Assembly (NCBI GenBank): GCA_049642465.1
Contig: JBAROV010000152.1
Location: forward strand, 1 to 36,896
Source: CAWDPQ01 sp049642465
Lineage (GTDB): Bacteria > Acidobacteriota > Vicinamibacteria > Vicinamibacterales > 2-12-FULL-66-21
Direction: 5' to 3'
DNA length: 36,896 bases
Shown here: positions 8,504 to 16,831 of the stretch, in pieces
How the letters are laid out: each line of letters opens with the position of its first letter
How positions within the stretch are numbered: position 1 is the first letter of the stretch
Notes under the pieces: model-generated
The model's database searches: none
What the model was told of the DNA's origin: nothing
What the model saw: only the letters and a program-made list of their open reading frames with translations
Made by a program: the position numbers and the translations under genes

Positions 8504-9535
8504 CTATTGGATGGTCGACACCTCGACCGACGTTCCCGTGCGATAGGCCTGCGCCGCGGCAAGCGCAACTCTGAGCGCCTCGACGCCGTCACGAATCTTC
8601 ACCGGCGGCTCGCGCGCATGCAGTACATTCTGCGCGAAATCCTGCAGCTGGCGTGTGTAGGCGCGCTCGAAGCGCTCCATGAAGTACGGCACGGTGTCGT
8701 GCGACACCATGTTCTTCGTCATCATGGTAATTGGCGTTTCGCGGATGTAGCCGATACGCACCGTGCCCTCCGTGCCGAGCACTTCCGTGATGATGTCATA
8801 GCCGTAAAAACCGTTGCGCGTGAGGTCGATGACGCCGAGACGGCCGTCGGCAAACACCATCGAGGCAATGGCGTTGTCGATATCGCCTACGCTTGCGAGC
8901 TCGGGATACGCGAGCACGCCGCCAATAGCCGCGACGCGGCGAACATCACCCATGAACCATCGCGCCAGATCGAAGTCGTGAATGCCCATGTCGACGAGGA
9001 TCCCGCCGCTGCTCGCCGGGTTGGCGTATTCGAGGCTCGGAGGAAACGGGTCGCGTGAGGTTGATTTGAAGACCACGGGGCGGCCGATCTTGCCTTCGTC
9101 CACCTGCCGCTTGGCGGCGGCGTATCCCGGATCGAAACGCCTCATGAAGCCCATTTGAAAGAACGTCCCGTGCCGATCGACGGCCGTCTGCATCTCGCGG
9201 CATTCGGCGAGCGACAGGGCGAGGGGTTTTTCGCAAAACGTCGGCACCCGCCGCTCTGCGGCAAGCAGCACGACCTCGCGATGGGTATGCGTCGGGCTGA
9301 CCACGACGACCGCCTCGACGTGGCGATCCGCGAGCAGTTTCTCGGTGCTGTCGTACCAGGCCGGCACATCGCACTCCGCGGCAATTTCCTTCGCGGCGGC
9401 CGGATTGGTATCGGCAACGGCGACCAGGCGGGTTTCGGCAATCCGACTCGAGAGATCGCGGGCGTAGATCCGGCCGAGCCGACCCAATCCAATCAGTCCG
9501 ACCTGCAGGCGCCGGCGTGCGGAGGCCGTGCTCAT
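8504..9535 (-). CDS. iolG: inositol 2-dehydrogenase, Gfo/Idh/MocA family
   Basis: 343 aa. N-terminal Rossmann domain with G-L-I-G-L-G-R-L-G (NAD binding, about residues 13-21), then C-E-K-P with the catalytic lysine K103, and the active-site pair D182 and H186 in D-M-G-I-H-D-F-D. It oxidises myo-inositol to 2-keto-myo-inositol (scyllo-inosose) with NAD+, the first pathway step. The start overlaps the end of the binding-protein gene by 4 nt (ATGA), and a GGGAG motif lies about 11 nt upstream. The family also includes scyllo-inositol and other polyol dehydrogenases; assignment to IolG rests on close resemblance plus the operon with iolB and an inositol-type ABC importer. Confidence 0.88.
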   Translation of the reverse strand: MSTASARRRLQVGLIGLGRLGRIYARDLSSRIAETRLVAVADTNPAAAKEIAAECDVPAWYDSTEKLLADRHVEAVVVVSPTHTHREVVLLAAERRVPTFCEKPLALSLAECREMQTAVDRHGTFFQMGFMRRFDPGYAAAKRQVDEGKIGRPVVFKSTSRDPFPPSLEYANPASSGGILVDMGIHDFDLARWFMGDVRRVAAIGGVLAYPELASVGDIDNAIASMVFADGRLGVIDLTRNGFYGYDIITEVLGTEGTVRIGYIRETPITMMTKNMVSHDTVPYFMERFERAYTRQLQDFAQNVLHAREPPVKIRDGVEALRVALAAAQAYRTGTSVEVSTIQ

Positions 9536-10491
9536 TGACGTGCGTTCTCCCGGGTGACCAGTCCAATACGGACGCCGACGTCCGGCCTCACCGCTTCTCC
9601 CCTGACTGCTTTGACCGCCATCTCCACTGCAGCCTTCCCCATCTCATCCGGATACTGGGCGACGGTCGCGGCCATCGCGCCGCTCTCGAGCGCCGCGCGC
9701 GCATCCTTCACGGCATCGAATCCGAGCACGCGAATCTTGCCAGCCTTGCCGCCCGCATTGATCGCTTCAATCGCCCCGAGCGCCATCATGTCATTGCACG
9801 CAAACACCGTGTCCACGTCCGGCTGCGCCTGCAGGATGTTCTGGAAGACGTTGAAGCCCTGATCGCGTTCCCAGTTCGCTGTCTGCGAGGCCACGATCCG
9901 AATCGCCGGGCTGCCAGCCACGGCCTCGCGGAACCCTCTGACGCGCGAGTCGCCAGTCTCGTGTCCGGCAATGCCTTCGAGTATCGCAACCTTCGCTTTG
10001 CCGCCGGACGCTTTCACCAGGTACTCCCCAATGAGCTGCCCCCCTCGAAAGTTGTCAGACCCGACAAAGCTCACGGTCTTCACTCCGGCGTCGGCTGCCG
10101 CTTTTTGATCCAGTCTGGTGTCCACGACCACAACCGGAATGTTCGCATCGTTGGCTTTCTTGATCGCAGGGACGACCTCGCGTGACCCCGACGGTGTGAC
10201 TGCCAGCGCGTCGACCTTGGCTTGGATCAGGTTCTCGATAATCTGCATCTGTTTATCGACGTCGGTCTCCCGCTCGGCTGCCTGAACAGTCAATTCGACG
10301 TTGAGGGTCTTCGCGGCTTCTTCCGCGCCTCGCTGCATCTCGATGAAGAAGGGATTGTTCAGCGTCTTCAACACGAGCGCGACGCGCGGACGGCCATTCG
10401 ACGAGGCAGTCTGCCGGTTGCAGGCGGCACTGACCGCCCAGCAGACGCAGATGGATGAAATGAAAACTGTTATCGAAGCTCGACGGAACAT
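9532..10491 (-). CDS. sugar/inositol ABC transporter periplasmic binding protein
   Basis: 319 aa. The N-terminus is a hydrophobic signal ending S-A-A-C with C24, an atypical lipobox, so a lipoprotein is possible. The mature part is a type-1 periplasmic binding protein of the RbsB/IbpA class: V-A-L-V-L-K-T-L-N-N-P-F-F opens the N-lobe, and repeated alternating lobes follow, including D-A-L-A-V-T-P-S-G and V-F-A-C-N-D-M-M-A-L-G. It would deliver substrate to the permease and ATPase encoded just upstream. Myo-inositol as ligand is inferred from the operon with iolG and iolB. Good Shine-Dalgarno GGAGGAG directly before the ATG; 15 nt after the permease stop. Confidence 0.88.
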   Translation of the reverse strand: MFRRASITVFISSICVCWAVSAACNRQTASSNGRPRVALVLKTLNNPFFIEMQRGAEEAAKTLNVELTVQAAERETDVDKQMQIIENLIQAKVDALAVTPSGSREVVPAIKKANDANIPVVVVDTRLDQKAAADAGVKTVSFVGSDNFRGGQLIGEYLVKASGGKAKVAILEGIAGHETGDSRVRGFREAVAGSPAIRIVASQTANWERDQGFNVFQNILQAQPDVDTVFACNDMMALGAIEAINAGGKAGKIRVLGFDAVKDARAALESGAMAATVAQYPDEMGKAAVEMAVKAVRGEAVRPDVGVRIGLVTRENARQ

Positions 10492-10506
10492 TTCTCCTCC
10501 GTTATC

Positions 10507-11448
10507 TCATCCACGACGGGACTTCAGCACCGTATCCAGCAACACCGCAAACACAATCACCAGACCGATGACAACCTGCTGCAGAAATGATGAAACCCCC
10601 AGCAGGTTCAGCCCGTTCCGCAGCACGCCCATGATAAGCGCGCCGATGAGCGTACCGCCGACACCCCCTTCTCCGCCGGCCAGGCTCGTCCCACCAATGA
10701 CCACGGCGGCAATCGCGTCGAGCTCGTACATGATGCCGGCAATAGGTTGCGCCGAATTCAGTCTGGCTGTGAGCAGCACGGCGGCGATTCCGCTCGTCAG
10801 CCCGGACACGCCGTAGACGAGCATCTTGTGCAGCCGCACGTTGACCCCGGAGAGCCTCGTCGCCTCCTCGTTGCCCCCCATGGCGTAGACATAGCGCCCG
10901 AAGCGTGTGGACGACAGGACGAAACGCGCGACCAGGTACACGGCTGCGGTGATCACGACCGGCGCAGGAATCCCCAGAATTCGCGCCGTGGCCAGACTGC
11001 GGAATGTTTGATCGAAGCCTGATACGGGTCGCCCCTCGGTAAAGAGCAGCGCGCAACCGCGTGCGATGCTCATCATGCCGAGCGTCGCAATGAAGGGCGG
11101 CAGCCGCCCCCAGGCGATCGCGACGCCATTGAGCGCACCAAAACCAAATCCCATCAGGAGTCCGACGGCCATCGCCGCGGCCACCGGCCAATCCTGCTGC
11201 AGCAGCGTCGCCATCACTACTCCAGACAGCGCGAGAACCGAGCCGACGGACAAGTCGATCCCGGCCGAGAGGATGACAAACGTCATGCCCACTGCGATCA
11301 CTGCGTTGATGGACGTCTGCTCCATTACGTTGAGGAGATTTGAAATCGTCAGGAAGTGCGGCGTGAGAATCCACAGCAGCAGGCACAATCCCAGCAAACC
11401 GGCCAGTGTGCCGAGTCGTCTGCCCGAGATCGCGAGACGCCGCCACAT
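10507..11448 (-). CDS. sugar/inositol ABC transporter permease (RbsC/AraH type)
   Basis: 313 aa, about eight to ten hydrophobic segments. The family signature G-M-T-F-V-I-L-S-A-G-I-D-L-S-V-G-S sits at 54-70, and a second conserved loop is at Y-A-M-G-G-N-E-E-A-T-R-L-S-G-V. Inner-membrane component of the importer. Its ATG directly abuts the TGA of the ATPase gene and no good Shine-Dalgarno is present, so translation is probably coupled to that gene. Substrate inferred from context, as for the binding protein. Confidence 0.9.
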   Translation of the reverse strand: MWRRLAISGRRLGTLAGLLGLCLLLWILTPHFLTISNLLNVMEQTSINAVIAVGMTFVILSAGIDLSVGSVLALSGVVMATLLQQDWPVAAAMAVGLLMGFGFGALNGVAIAWGRLPPFIATLGMMSIARGCALLFTEGRPVSGFDQTFRSLATARILGIPAPVVITAAVYLVARFVLSSTRFGRYVYAMGGNEEATRLSGVNVRLHKMLVYGVSGLTSGIAAVLLTARLNSAQPIAGIMYELDAIAAVVIGGTSLAGGEGGVGGTLIGALIMGVLRNGLNLLGVSSFLQQVVIGLVIVFAVLLDTVLKSRRG

Positions 11449-12954
11449 TCAGGACGCGAGCCCCAACGCGGCGTGCAACACCGACTCCTGCGTCGCGTCC
11501 CGGGTGTCGAACACCGCCTGCACGCGCCCCTGATACATCACGAGGATGCGGTCGCTCATGCCCATGATTTCCGGCAGGTCCGACGAGATCATGAGGATCC
11601 CCGCCCCGTCCGCCGCGAGACGATCCAGGAGGACGTAGATTTCCATTTTGGCCCCGACGTCGATTCCGCGCGTGGGCTCGTCCACAATCAGGACGTCCGC
11701 ACCAGCGGCCAGCCACTTTCCAAGCACGACCTTCTGTTGGTTGCCACCGCTGAGCGTCAGCACTCGCGTGTCGATGCTTGGCGTTTTGATGCGCAACTCC
11801 TGCGTCCACCTGGTGGCGAGGGCGCGCTCGCGCGCGCGGCTGACAATCCCCGCCCGTCCGAGACGCGCGAGCTGCGGCAACGACACGTTGGCCGCGACCG
11901 TTTGCGACAGCACGAGCCCCTGCTGCTTTCGATCCTCAGGCACCAGGCCGATGCCGGCGCGGATGGCGTCGCGCGGGCTTCGCACCCGCACCGGAGTGCC
12001 GTCGATGGTGATTCGGCCGGCGTTCGGAACATCGGCTCCGGCGATCACTCGCGCGAGTTCGGTTCGGCCGGCGCCGAGAAGACCGGCAATCCCCAATACT
12101 TCTCCACGATGCAGCGTGAGGCTGACATCCCGCAGGCGGTCGCCACGCGTCACGTGCTCGACGCGCAGGATTTCCGCGCCGCGCCGGCGGGTTTTCGCGG
12201 GGTAGTGCTCGGAAATGTCGCGGTTGGCCATCATCCTGACAAGCTCGGAAATCGGCGCCGGCAGCGTACGCGTCCCGATGTAACGGCCATCGCGCAGCAC
12301 CGTCGCACGATGACCGACCCGTGCCAGTTCCTCCAGCCGATGCGAGATATAGATCACCGAGCCGCCACCTGCCGTGAAGCGCCGGATCGCCGCGAACAGC
12401 TGCTCGATTTCGGATGCCGTCAACGCAGCCGTTGGCTCGTCCATGATCAGGATGCGCGCGCTCAGCGACAGCGCCTTGGCAATTTCCACCATCTGCTGTT
12501 CGGCAACGCCAAGCGATCGGACGGGTCGCTCGGGATCGATGGCGGTCCCCAGCGACTCGAGGAGCGACTTCGCGCCGCTCACCATCCTGCGTCGATCAAT
12601 CACGCCCGCCCCAATCGTCGGCTCACGTCCGAGATAGATGTTCTCTGCCGCCGACAGGTGCGGTACCAGGTTGAATTCCTGATAGATCGTGCTGATGCCG
12701 AGCGCCTGCGCCTCGCGCGGGTTGTCGAGTGACACCGCAGTACCATCGAGCAGTACGTCGCCGGCATCTCGACGGGAGGCACCGCTCAGGATTCGCATGA
12801 GTGTGGACTTGCCCGCACCGTTTTCGCCCAGCAACGCGTGCACCTCTCCGCGCTGAAGTTCGAACGACACAGCGTCCAGTGCGAGGACTCCGGGGAACGC
12901 CTTCCGGATACCACGCATCTGCAGGAGCACCGGCGCAACGTTGGGAGAAGTCAT
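11449..12954 (-). CDS. sugar/inositol ABC transporter ATP-binding protein (RbsA/MglA type)
   Basis: 501 aa from ATG 12952-12954. An in-frame extension to 13095 would run into iolC on the other strand and is rejected. Two nucleotide-binding domains are present. The first has Walker A G-E-N-G-A-G-K-S (43-50) and Walker B L-I-M-D-E-P-T. The second has a degenerate Walker A (G-A-G-R-T-E, lacking Lys), an intact signature L-S-G-G-N-Q-Q-K and I-V-D-E-P-T-R-G-I-D. This asymmetry is usual for CUT2 sugar importers. It is the first gene of the minus-strand operon and follows a well-formed promoter in the 70-bp gap shared with iolC. Confidence 0.92.
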   Translation of the reverse strand: MTSPNVAPVLLQMRGIRKAFPGVLALDAVSFELQRGEVHALLGENGAGKSTLMRILSGASRRDAGDVLLDGTAVSLDNPREAQALGISTIYQEFNLVPHLSAAENIYLGREPTIGAGVIDRRRMVSGAKSLLESLGTAIDPERPVRSLGVAEQQMVEIAKALSLSARILIMDEPTAALTASEIEQLFAAIRRFTAGGGSVIYISHRLEELARVGHRATVLRDGRYIGTRTLPAPISELVRMMANRDISEHYPAKTRRRGAEILRVEHVTRGDRLRDVSLTLHRGEVLGIAGLLGAGRTELARVIAGADVPNAGRITIDGTPVRVRSPRDAIRAGIGLVPEDRKQQGLVLSQTVAANVSLPQLARLGRAGIVSRARERALATRWTQELRIKTPSIDTRVLTLSGGNQQKVVLGKWLAAGADVLIVDEPTRGIDVGAKMEIYVLLDRLAADGAGILMISSDLPEIMGMSDRILVMYQGRVQAVFDTRDATQESVLHAALGLAS

Positions 12955-12986
12955 TTGAGGAACGGCGTGGCTGTCGGGGCGGGCCA

Positions 12987-13014
12987 GTATTAGCGCGCGT
13001 GCAGTTTGTGTCAA
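12987..13014 (-). promoter_or_regulatory. sigma70-like promoter for the transport/iolG/iolB operon
   Basis: On the minus strand, a perfect -35 TTGACA (complement of 13009-13014) is followed after 16 nt by TAATAC (complement of 12987-12992). The expected transcript start, near 12980, would leave a leader of roughly 25 nt before the ATPase ATG. The box lies in the 70-bp gap between the two divergent inositol operons, so a regulator bound here could control both. No convincing operator palindrome was recognised. Confidence 0.6.
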
Positions 13015-13024
13015 GATCCGCTTC

Positions 13025-14005
13025 ATGCCAACAAGCGGCGGGGGTGACATCCGGAGCGCGACGTACGACGTCCTGACGATGGGACGGAGTTGCATCGATC
13101 TCTACGCCCATCAGATTGGCGTGCCGATCACAGAGGTCACGAGCTTTGATGCGTACGTGGGCGGCTGCCCGACGAACATCAGCGTCGGTACTCGCCGTCT
13201 GGGTCTGCGCTCGGCGCTGCTCACGGCCGTCGGCGACGATCAAGTCGCTGACTTCGTGCTGGCGTTTCTTCAACGTGAAGGCGTGGAAACGCGGTTCATC
13301 CCTCGAAAGCCGGGCCGCCGCACCAGCGCGGTGATCATGGCCATTCAGCCGCCCGATCGCTTTCCACTCACGTTCTATCGCGAAGGCTGCGCGGATCGCG
13401 AACTGACGGCCGAGGACGTCGATCGCGCACCAATCGCCGACAGCGCCATCGTCCTCGTCACAGGCACGGGTCTCAGCCACGAGCCGGGGCGTTCCGCAAC
13501 GTATCACGCCGCCAGGCGCGCGGCGGCTACCGGAGCTCAGCTCTTTGTGGACGTGGACTACCGGCCGGATCAATGGCCGACCCGATCGGCGTTTGCACAG
13601 TCCATGCTGCAACTGCTGCGCGATGCGACGCTGGCAATAGGCACCGAAGAGGAAGTGGCGGCCGCTGCAGACGATGATGATGTGGAGCGGGCGATTGCCA
13701 AGCTGCTGAAGGTGATGTCTGCACCGCTGGTGCTGAAGCGAGGCGCGCGCGGAGCCACGCTCTTCCGCGACGGTTCGCGGGTGGACGTGCCGCCGTTCCG
13801 GATCCAGGTCTTGAACGTGCTCGGTGCAGGTGATGCGTTCGCAAGCGGACTGATAACAGGGATTCGGCGCGGCTGGCCGCTTGAACGCGCCATTCGCATG
13901 GGCAATGCGACTGGAGCGATCGTCGTGACGCGGCACGGCTGCGCGAACTTCATGCCGACGCATGCCGAAGTCGAAGCGTTCGTCAGCGAACAGGGGGGCT
14001 GGTGA
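13025..14005 (+). CDS. iolC: 5-dehydro-2-deoxygluconokinase IolC
   Basis: 326 aa, PfkB/ribokinase family. The opening T-Y-D-V-L-T-M-G-R-S-C-I-D-L-Y is characteristic of IolC; Y-V-G-G-C-P-T-N-I follows, and the anion hole N-V-L-G-A-G-D-A-F carries catalytic D270. It phosphorylates 2-deoxy-5-keto-D-gluconate at O6. Unlike the long proteobacterial form it lacks a fused DUF2090 domain, which is instead encoded separately at 5764-6636. First gene of the iolCDE operon. The ATG at 13025 has no Shine-Dalgarno, and the preceding CAAGAT at -7 is only a poor -10 match. The stop overlaps the iolD start (GTGA). Confidence 0.92.
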   Translation: MPTSGGGDIRSATYDVLTMGRSCIDLYAHQIGVPITEVTSFDAYVGGCPTNISVGTRRLGLRSALLTAVGDDQVADFVLAFLQREGVETRFIPRKPGRRTSAVIMAIQPPDRFPLTFYREGCADRELTAEDVDRAPIADSAIVLVTGTGLSHEPGRSATYHAARRAAATGAQLFVDVDYRPDQWPTRSAFAQSMLQLLRDATLAIGTEEEVAAAADDDDVERAIAKLLKVMSAPLVLKRGARGATLFRDGSRVDVPPFRIQVLNVLGAGDAFASGLITGIRRGWPLERAIRMGNATGAIVVTRHGCANFMPTHAEVEAFVSEQGGW

Positions 14006-15867
14006 AGACAAGCACACGGATGACGGTGGCGCAGGCGCTCGTCCGGTTTCTCGCCGCGCAGCATATTCGGCGCGATAGCCATGAGCACCCGTTTTTTGCG
14101 GGCGTCTTCGGGATTTTCGGACACGGCAACGTCGCGGGCGTCGGCGAGGCGCTGGCCCACCGCCCGGCGCCGCTGCCGTTCTACCTGCCGCGCAACGAGC
14201 AGGCGATGGTTCACACCGCCGCGGCGTTTGCCAAGGCCAGCAATCGGCTGCGCACGCTCGCCTGCACCAGTTCGATTGGGCCCGGCGCCACCAACATGGT
14301 CACGGGAGCTGCCGCAGCGACGATTAATCGACTGCCGGTGCTGCTGCTACCGGGCGATATCTTCGCGACGCGCGTGCCGGATCCCGTGCTCCAGCAACTC
14401 GAATATTCGCAATCGCGCGACGCGTCGGTCAACGACTGTTTCAAACCGGTCTCCAGGTACTGGGACCGCATCAATAGACCCGAGCAGCTTCCGTCGGCGC
14501 TGCTCGAAGCGATGCGAGTCCTGACGTCGCCGGCCGATACCGGCGCGGTCACGCTGGCGCTGCCCCAGGATGTGCAGGCGGAAGCTGCGGACTTCCCCAA
14601 CGCTCTCTTCGAGCCGCGTACGTGGACAATCCCGCGCAATCGACCGGACCCGGCAGCCGTGCGCCGAGCCGCCGATCTCATCCGGGCGTCGTCTCGGCCG
14701 ATCATCGTGGCTGGCGGAGGCGTGCTCTACAGCGAGGCGACGGGAACGCTGCGCGATTTCGTCCGCGCAACGGGCATTCCGGTGGGCGAGACGCAGGCGG
14801 GCAAAGGCGCGCTTGCGTTTGACGAACCGCAGGCGGTCGGCGCAATTGGCGTCACCGGTACCACGGCGGCGAATCGTCTCGCCAGAGACGCCGACCTGGT
14901 GCTGGTGGTTGGCTCACGGCTGAGTGACTTCACGACAGCATCGAAGACCGCCTTCGCGGCGTCAAACGTGCGGTTCATCAACATCAACGTTGCGGAACTC
15001 GATGCCTACAAGCACGCCGCGTTGGCACTCATTGGAGATGCGCGTGGCACTCTCGAGGAATTGAGGACCGCTCTGGGATCCTGGAGCGTACCCGCGAAGT
15101 ACGCCTCTGAAATCGCCTCGCTCAAAGCTGGCTGGGAACGGGAGGTTGACGAGATCTATGCGGCTGGCACGGGAGTGCCAATCAGCCAGGGAGAAGTGAT
15201 CGGCCTCCTGAACGAATTCAGCGCGCCGGATGCCATCCTCGTCTGCGCCGCCGGGAGTCTTCCCGGCGATCTGCACAAGTTGTGGCGCACACGGGCGCCG
15301 GGCGGCTATCACCTCGAGTACGGCTACTCGTGCATGGGATACGAGATTGCCGGGGGCCTCGGCATCCGCATGGCCCATCCGAATCGCGACGTCTACGTCA
15401 TGGTCGGCGACGGCTCGTACCTGATGATGGCTCAGGAGATCGCCACGGCCGTCCAGGAGAAAGTGAAGTTGACGATTGTCGTACTCGACAATGAAGGATT
15501 TGCCAGCATCGGCGGCTTGTCGCGCGCCGTCGGGTGTGACGGGTTCGGCACGCGCTATCGACGACGAAGCGATTCAGGGGAACTCGACGGCCCGCCGGTA
15601 GGCGTGGACTTTGTCGCAAACGCCGGTTCGATGGGTGCGCACGCGGTGCTCGCGCCCACCCGCGACGACATTCTACGCGCGCTTCGCGACGCGTGGGGAC
15701 GGGATGGCGTCAGTGTCATCGTGGTTCCCGTCGATCGTGAGAAGAGCGTGGGCGGCCGCGAATCGTGGTGGGACGTTCCCGTGGCGGAGATCTCGCCGCT
15801 CGCCGAGGTGCGCCGCGCCCGCGCGGAGTACGAAGAGGCGCGGAAGAGGGAGCGGCATTACCTCTGA
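14002..15867 (+). CDS. iolD: 3D-(3,5/4)-trihydroxycyclohexane-1,2-dione hydrolase IolD
   Basis: 621 aa, the length of known IolD. Thiamine-diphosphate enzyme: N-terminal catalytic glutamate in L-P-R-N-E-Q (E66), central domain, and C-terminal TPP-binding motif from G-D-G-S (469-472) to L-D-N (495-497). It opens the cyclohexanedione ring made by IolE to give 5-deoxy-glucuronate. The Y-G-Y-S-C-M-G-Y-E-I-A-G-G stretch is typical of IolD rather than acetolactate synthase. Start codon GTG overlaps the iolC stop by 4 nt and follows a run of six G that can serve as Shine-Dalgarno. Confidence 0.94.
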   Translation: MKTSTRMTVAQALVRFLAAQHIRRDSHEHPFFAGVFGIFGHGNVAGVGEALAHRPAPLPFYLPRNEQAMVHTAAAFAKASNRLRTLACTSSIGPGATNMVTGAAAATINRLPVLLLPGDIFATRVPDPVLQQLEYSQSRDASVNDCFKPVSRYWDRINRPEQLPSALLEAMRVLTSPADTGAVTLALPQDVQAEAADFPNALFEPRTWTIPRNRPDPAAVRRAADLIRASSRPIIVAGGGVLYSEATGTLRDFVRATGIPVGETQAGKGALAFDEPQAVGAIGVTGTTAANRLARDADLVLVVGSRLSDFTTASKTAFAASNVRFININVAELDAYKHAALALIGDARGTLEELRTALGSWSVPAKYASEIASLKAGWEREVDEIYAAGTGVPISQGEVIGLLNEFSAPDAILVCAAGSLPGDLHKLWRTRAPGGYHLEYGYSCMGYEIAGGLGIRMAHPNRDVYVMVGDGSYLMMAQEIATAVQEKVKLTIVVLDNEGFASIGGLSRAVGCDGFGTRYRRRSDSGELDGPPVGVDFVANAGSMGAHAVLAPTRDDILRALRDAWGRDGVSVIVVPVDREKSVGGRESWWDVPVAEISPLAEVRRARAEYEEARKRERHYL

Positions 15868-15875
15868 GTGGTGTT

Positions 15876-15907
15876 GGGGACTCGGGGCTCGGGGCTCGGC
15901 TCGGGAG
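15876..15907 (+). repeat. GGGGCTC short tandem repeat in the iolD-iolE spacer
   Basis: The 47-nt spacer holds GGGGACTC, two exact GGGGCTC units (15884-15890 and 15891-15897), then a shortened GGCTC and GGGAG. The final GGGAG lies about 7 nt before the probable TTG start of iolE and can act as its Shine-Dalgarno sequence, so slippage in this G-rich repeat could alter iolE translation. Confidence 0.6.
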
Positions 15908-15914
15908 TGGGAAA

Positions 15915-16823
15915 TTGATCGTTTCCATCAAGGTCGCGAATGCGCCCTGTTCGTGGGGCGCTCTCGAATTCGATTGGGCCGGACCGGCGCCCTCCTTCGC
16001 GCGTGTGTTGAACGAGATGCGCGACACCGGGTACATCGGCACCGAGTTGGGCGATTGGGGGTTTCTTCCAACGGAGCCCGCGGCGCTCGCGCGCGAACTG
16101 GCTGCCCGCCAGCTCGATCTCGTCGGTGCGTTCGTGCCGGTCGAGCTAACCGATGCGAAGACGCACGGGGCGGGAATCGATGAGGCCCTGCGCGTCGCGA
16201 GTTTGATGATCGCTGCCACCGACAAGCAACCGTTTGTCGTCCTCTCCGACGCAACCGCAGCAGACCCTCAACGCACCGCGCGCGCCGGACGCATTACTAC
16301 CGCCGATGGTTTGGACGACCGCGCCTGGAAGACAGTGGCATTGGGCGCCGAACGAATTGCGGCCGCAGTGAAGGAGAAAACCGGACTCCGTACGGTGTTT
16401 CACCATCACTGCGCAACGTTCGTCGAAACCCCTGCCGAAATCGACGAGTTGATGACGCGCACCAATCCGGCGCTGCTCGGCCTTTGCCTCGATACCGGCC
16501 ATTGCGCATTCGGTGGAGGGAATCCCGTCGAGACATTCGAACGCTGGCGCAATCGGATCTGGCACGTGCACGCCAAGGACTGCGATCCCGCGATTCATAA
16601 GCGCGCGCACGCGGAACAATGGGATTACGCTACATCAGTCCGGCACGGTGTCTTCTGCGAACTCGGCCAAGGCATCGTCGATTTCCCGGCCATCGTGAAT
16701 CGGCTCACGAGCTCCGGGTACGACGGCTGGATCGTTGTCGAACAGGACGTCTTGCCGTCGATGGGAACGCCGGCTGAAAGCGCCGCCCGCAACCGTGCCT
16801 ACCTCCGTTCCCTGGGAGTTTGA
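15915..16823 (+). CDS. iolE: 2-keto-myo-inositol dehydratase IolE
   Basis: 302 aa from TTG 15915-15917, matching the usual IolE length; the mature N-terminus V-S-I-K-V-A-N-A-P-C-S-W-G is typical. The open frame extends upstream to 15765 inside iolD, but those residues have no IolE character. The fold is a xylose-isomerase-like TIM barrel with metal/active-site residues in F-H-H-H-C-A-T-F-V-E-T, L-D-T-G-H, H-V-H-A-K-D and V-V-E-Q-D. It dehydrates scyllo-inosose to 3D-(3,5/4)-trihydroxycyclohexane-1,2-dione. Last gene of iolCDE, followed by a repeat element that may end the transcript. Start codon is the only uncertain point. Confidence 0.92.
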   Translation: MIVSIKVANAPCSWGALEFDWAGPAPSFARVLNEMRDTGYIGTELGDWGFLPTEPAALARELAARQLDLVGAFVPVELTDAKTHGAGIDEALRVASLMIAATDKQPFVVLSDATAADPQRTARAGRITTADGLDDRAWKTVALGAERIAAAVKEKTGLRTVFHHHCATFVETPAEIDELMTRTNPALLGLCLDTGHCAFGGGNPVETFERWRNRIWHVHAKDCDPAIHKRAHAEQWDYATSVRHGVFCELGQGIVDFPAIVNRLTSSGYDGWIVVEQDVLPSMGTPAESAARNRAYLRSLGV

Positions 16824-16831
16824 GGAAGGAC

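Noticed and set aside
11356..12732. A 458-codon open frame on the plus strand opposite the ABC ATPase
   Set aside because: The ATPase on the other strand has all its motifs; the antisense reading has Arg/Gln/His-rich, patternless sequence.
12623..14017. A 464-codon minus-strand frame across iolC and the operon promoter
   Set aside because: It overlaps the clear IolC reading and the promoter gap, and shows no protein family character.
15765..15914. N-terminal extension of IolE from an upstream in-frame ATG
   Set aside because: It lies mostly inside iolD, encodes Arg/Gly-rich residues unlike IolE, and TTG 15915 gives the usual IolE length and N-terminus with a nearby Shine-Dalgarno.
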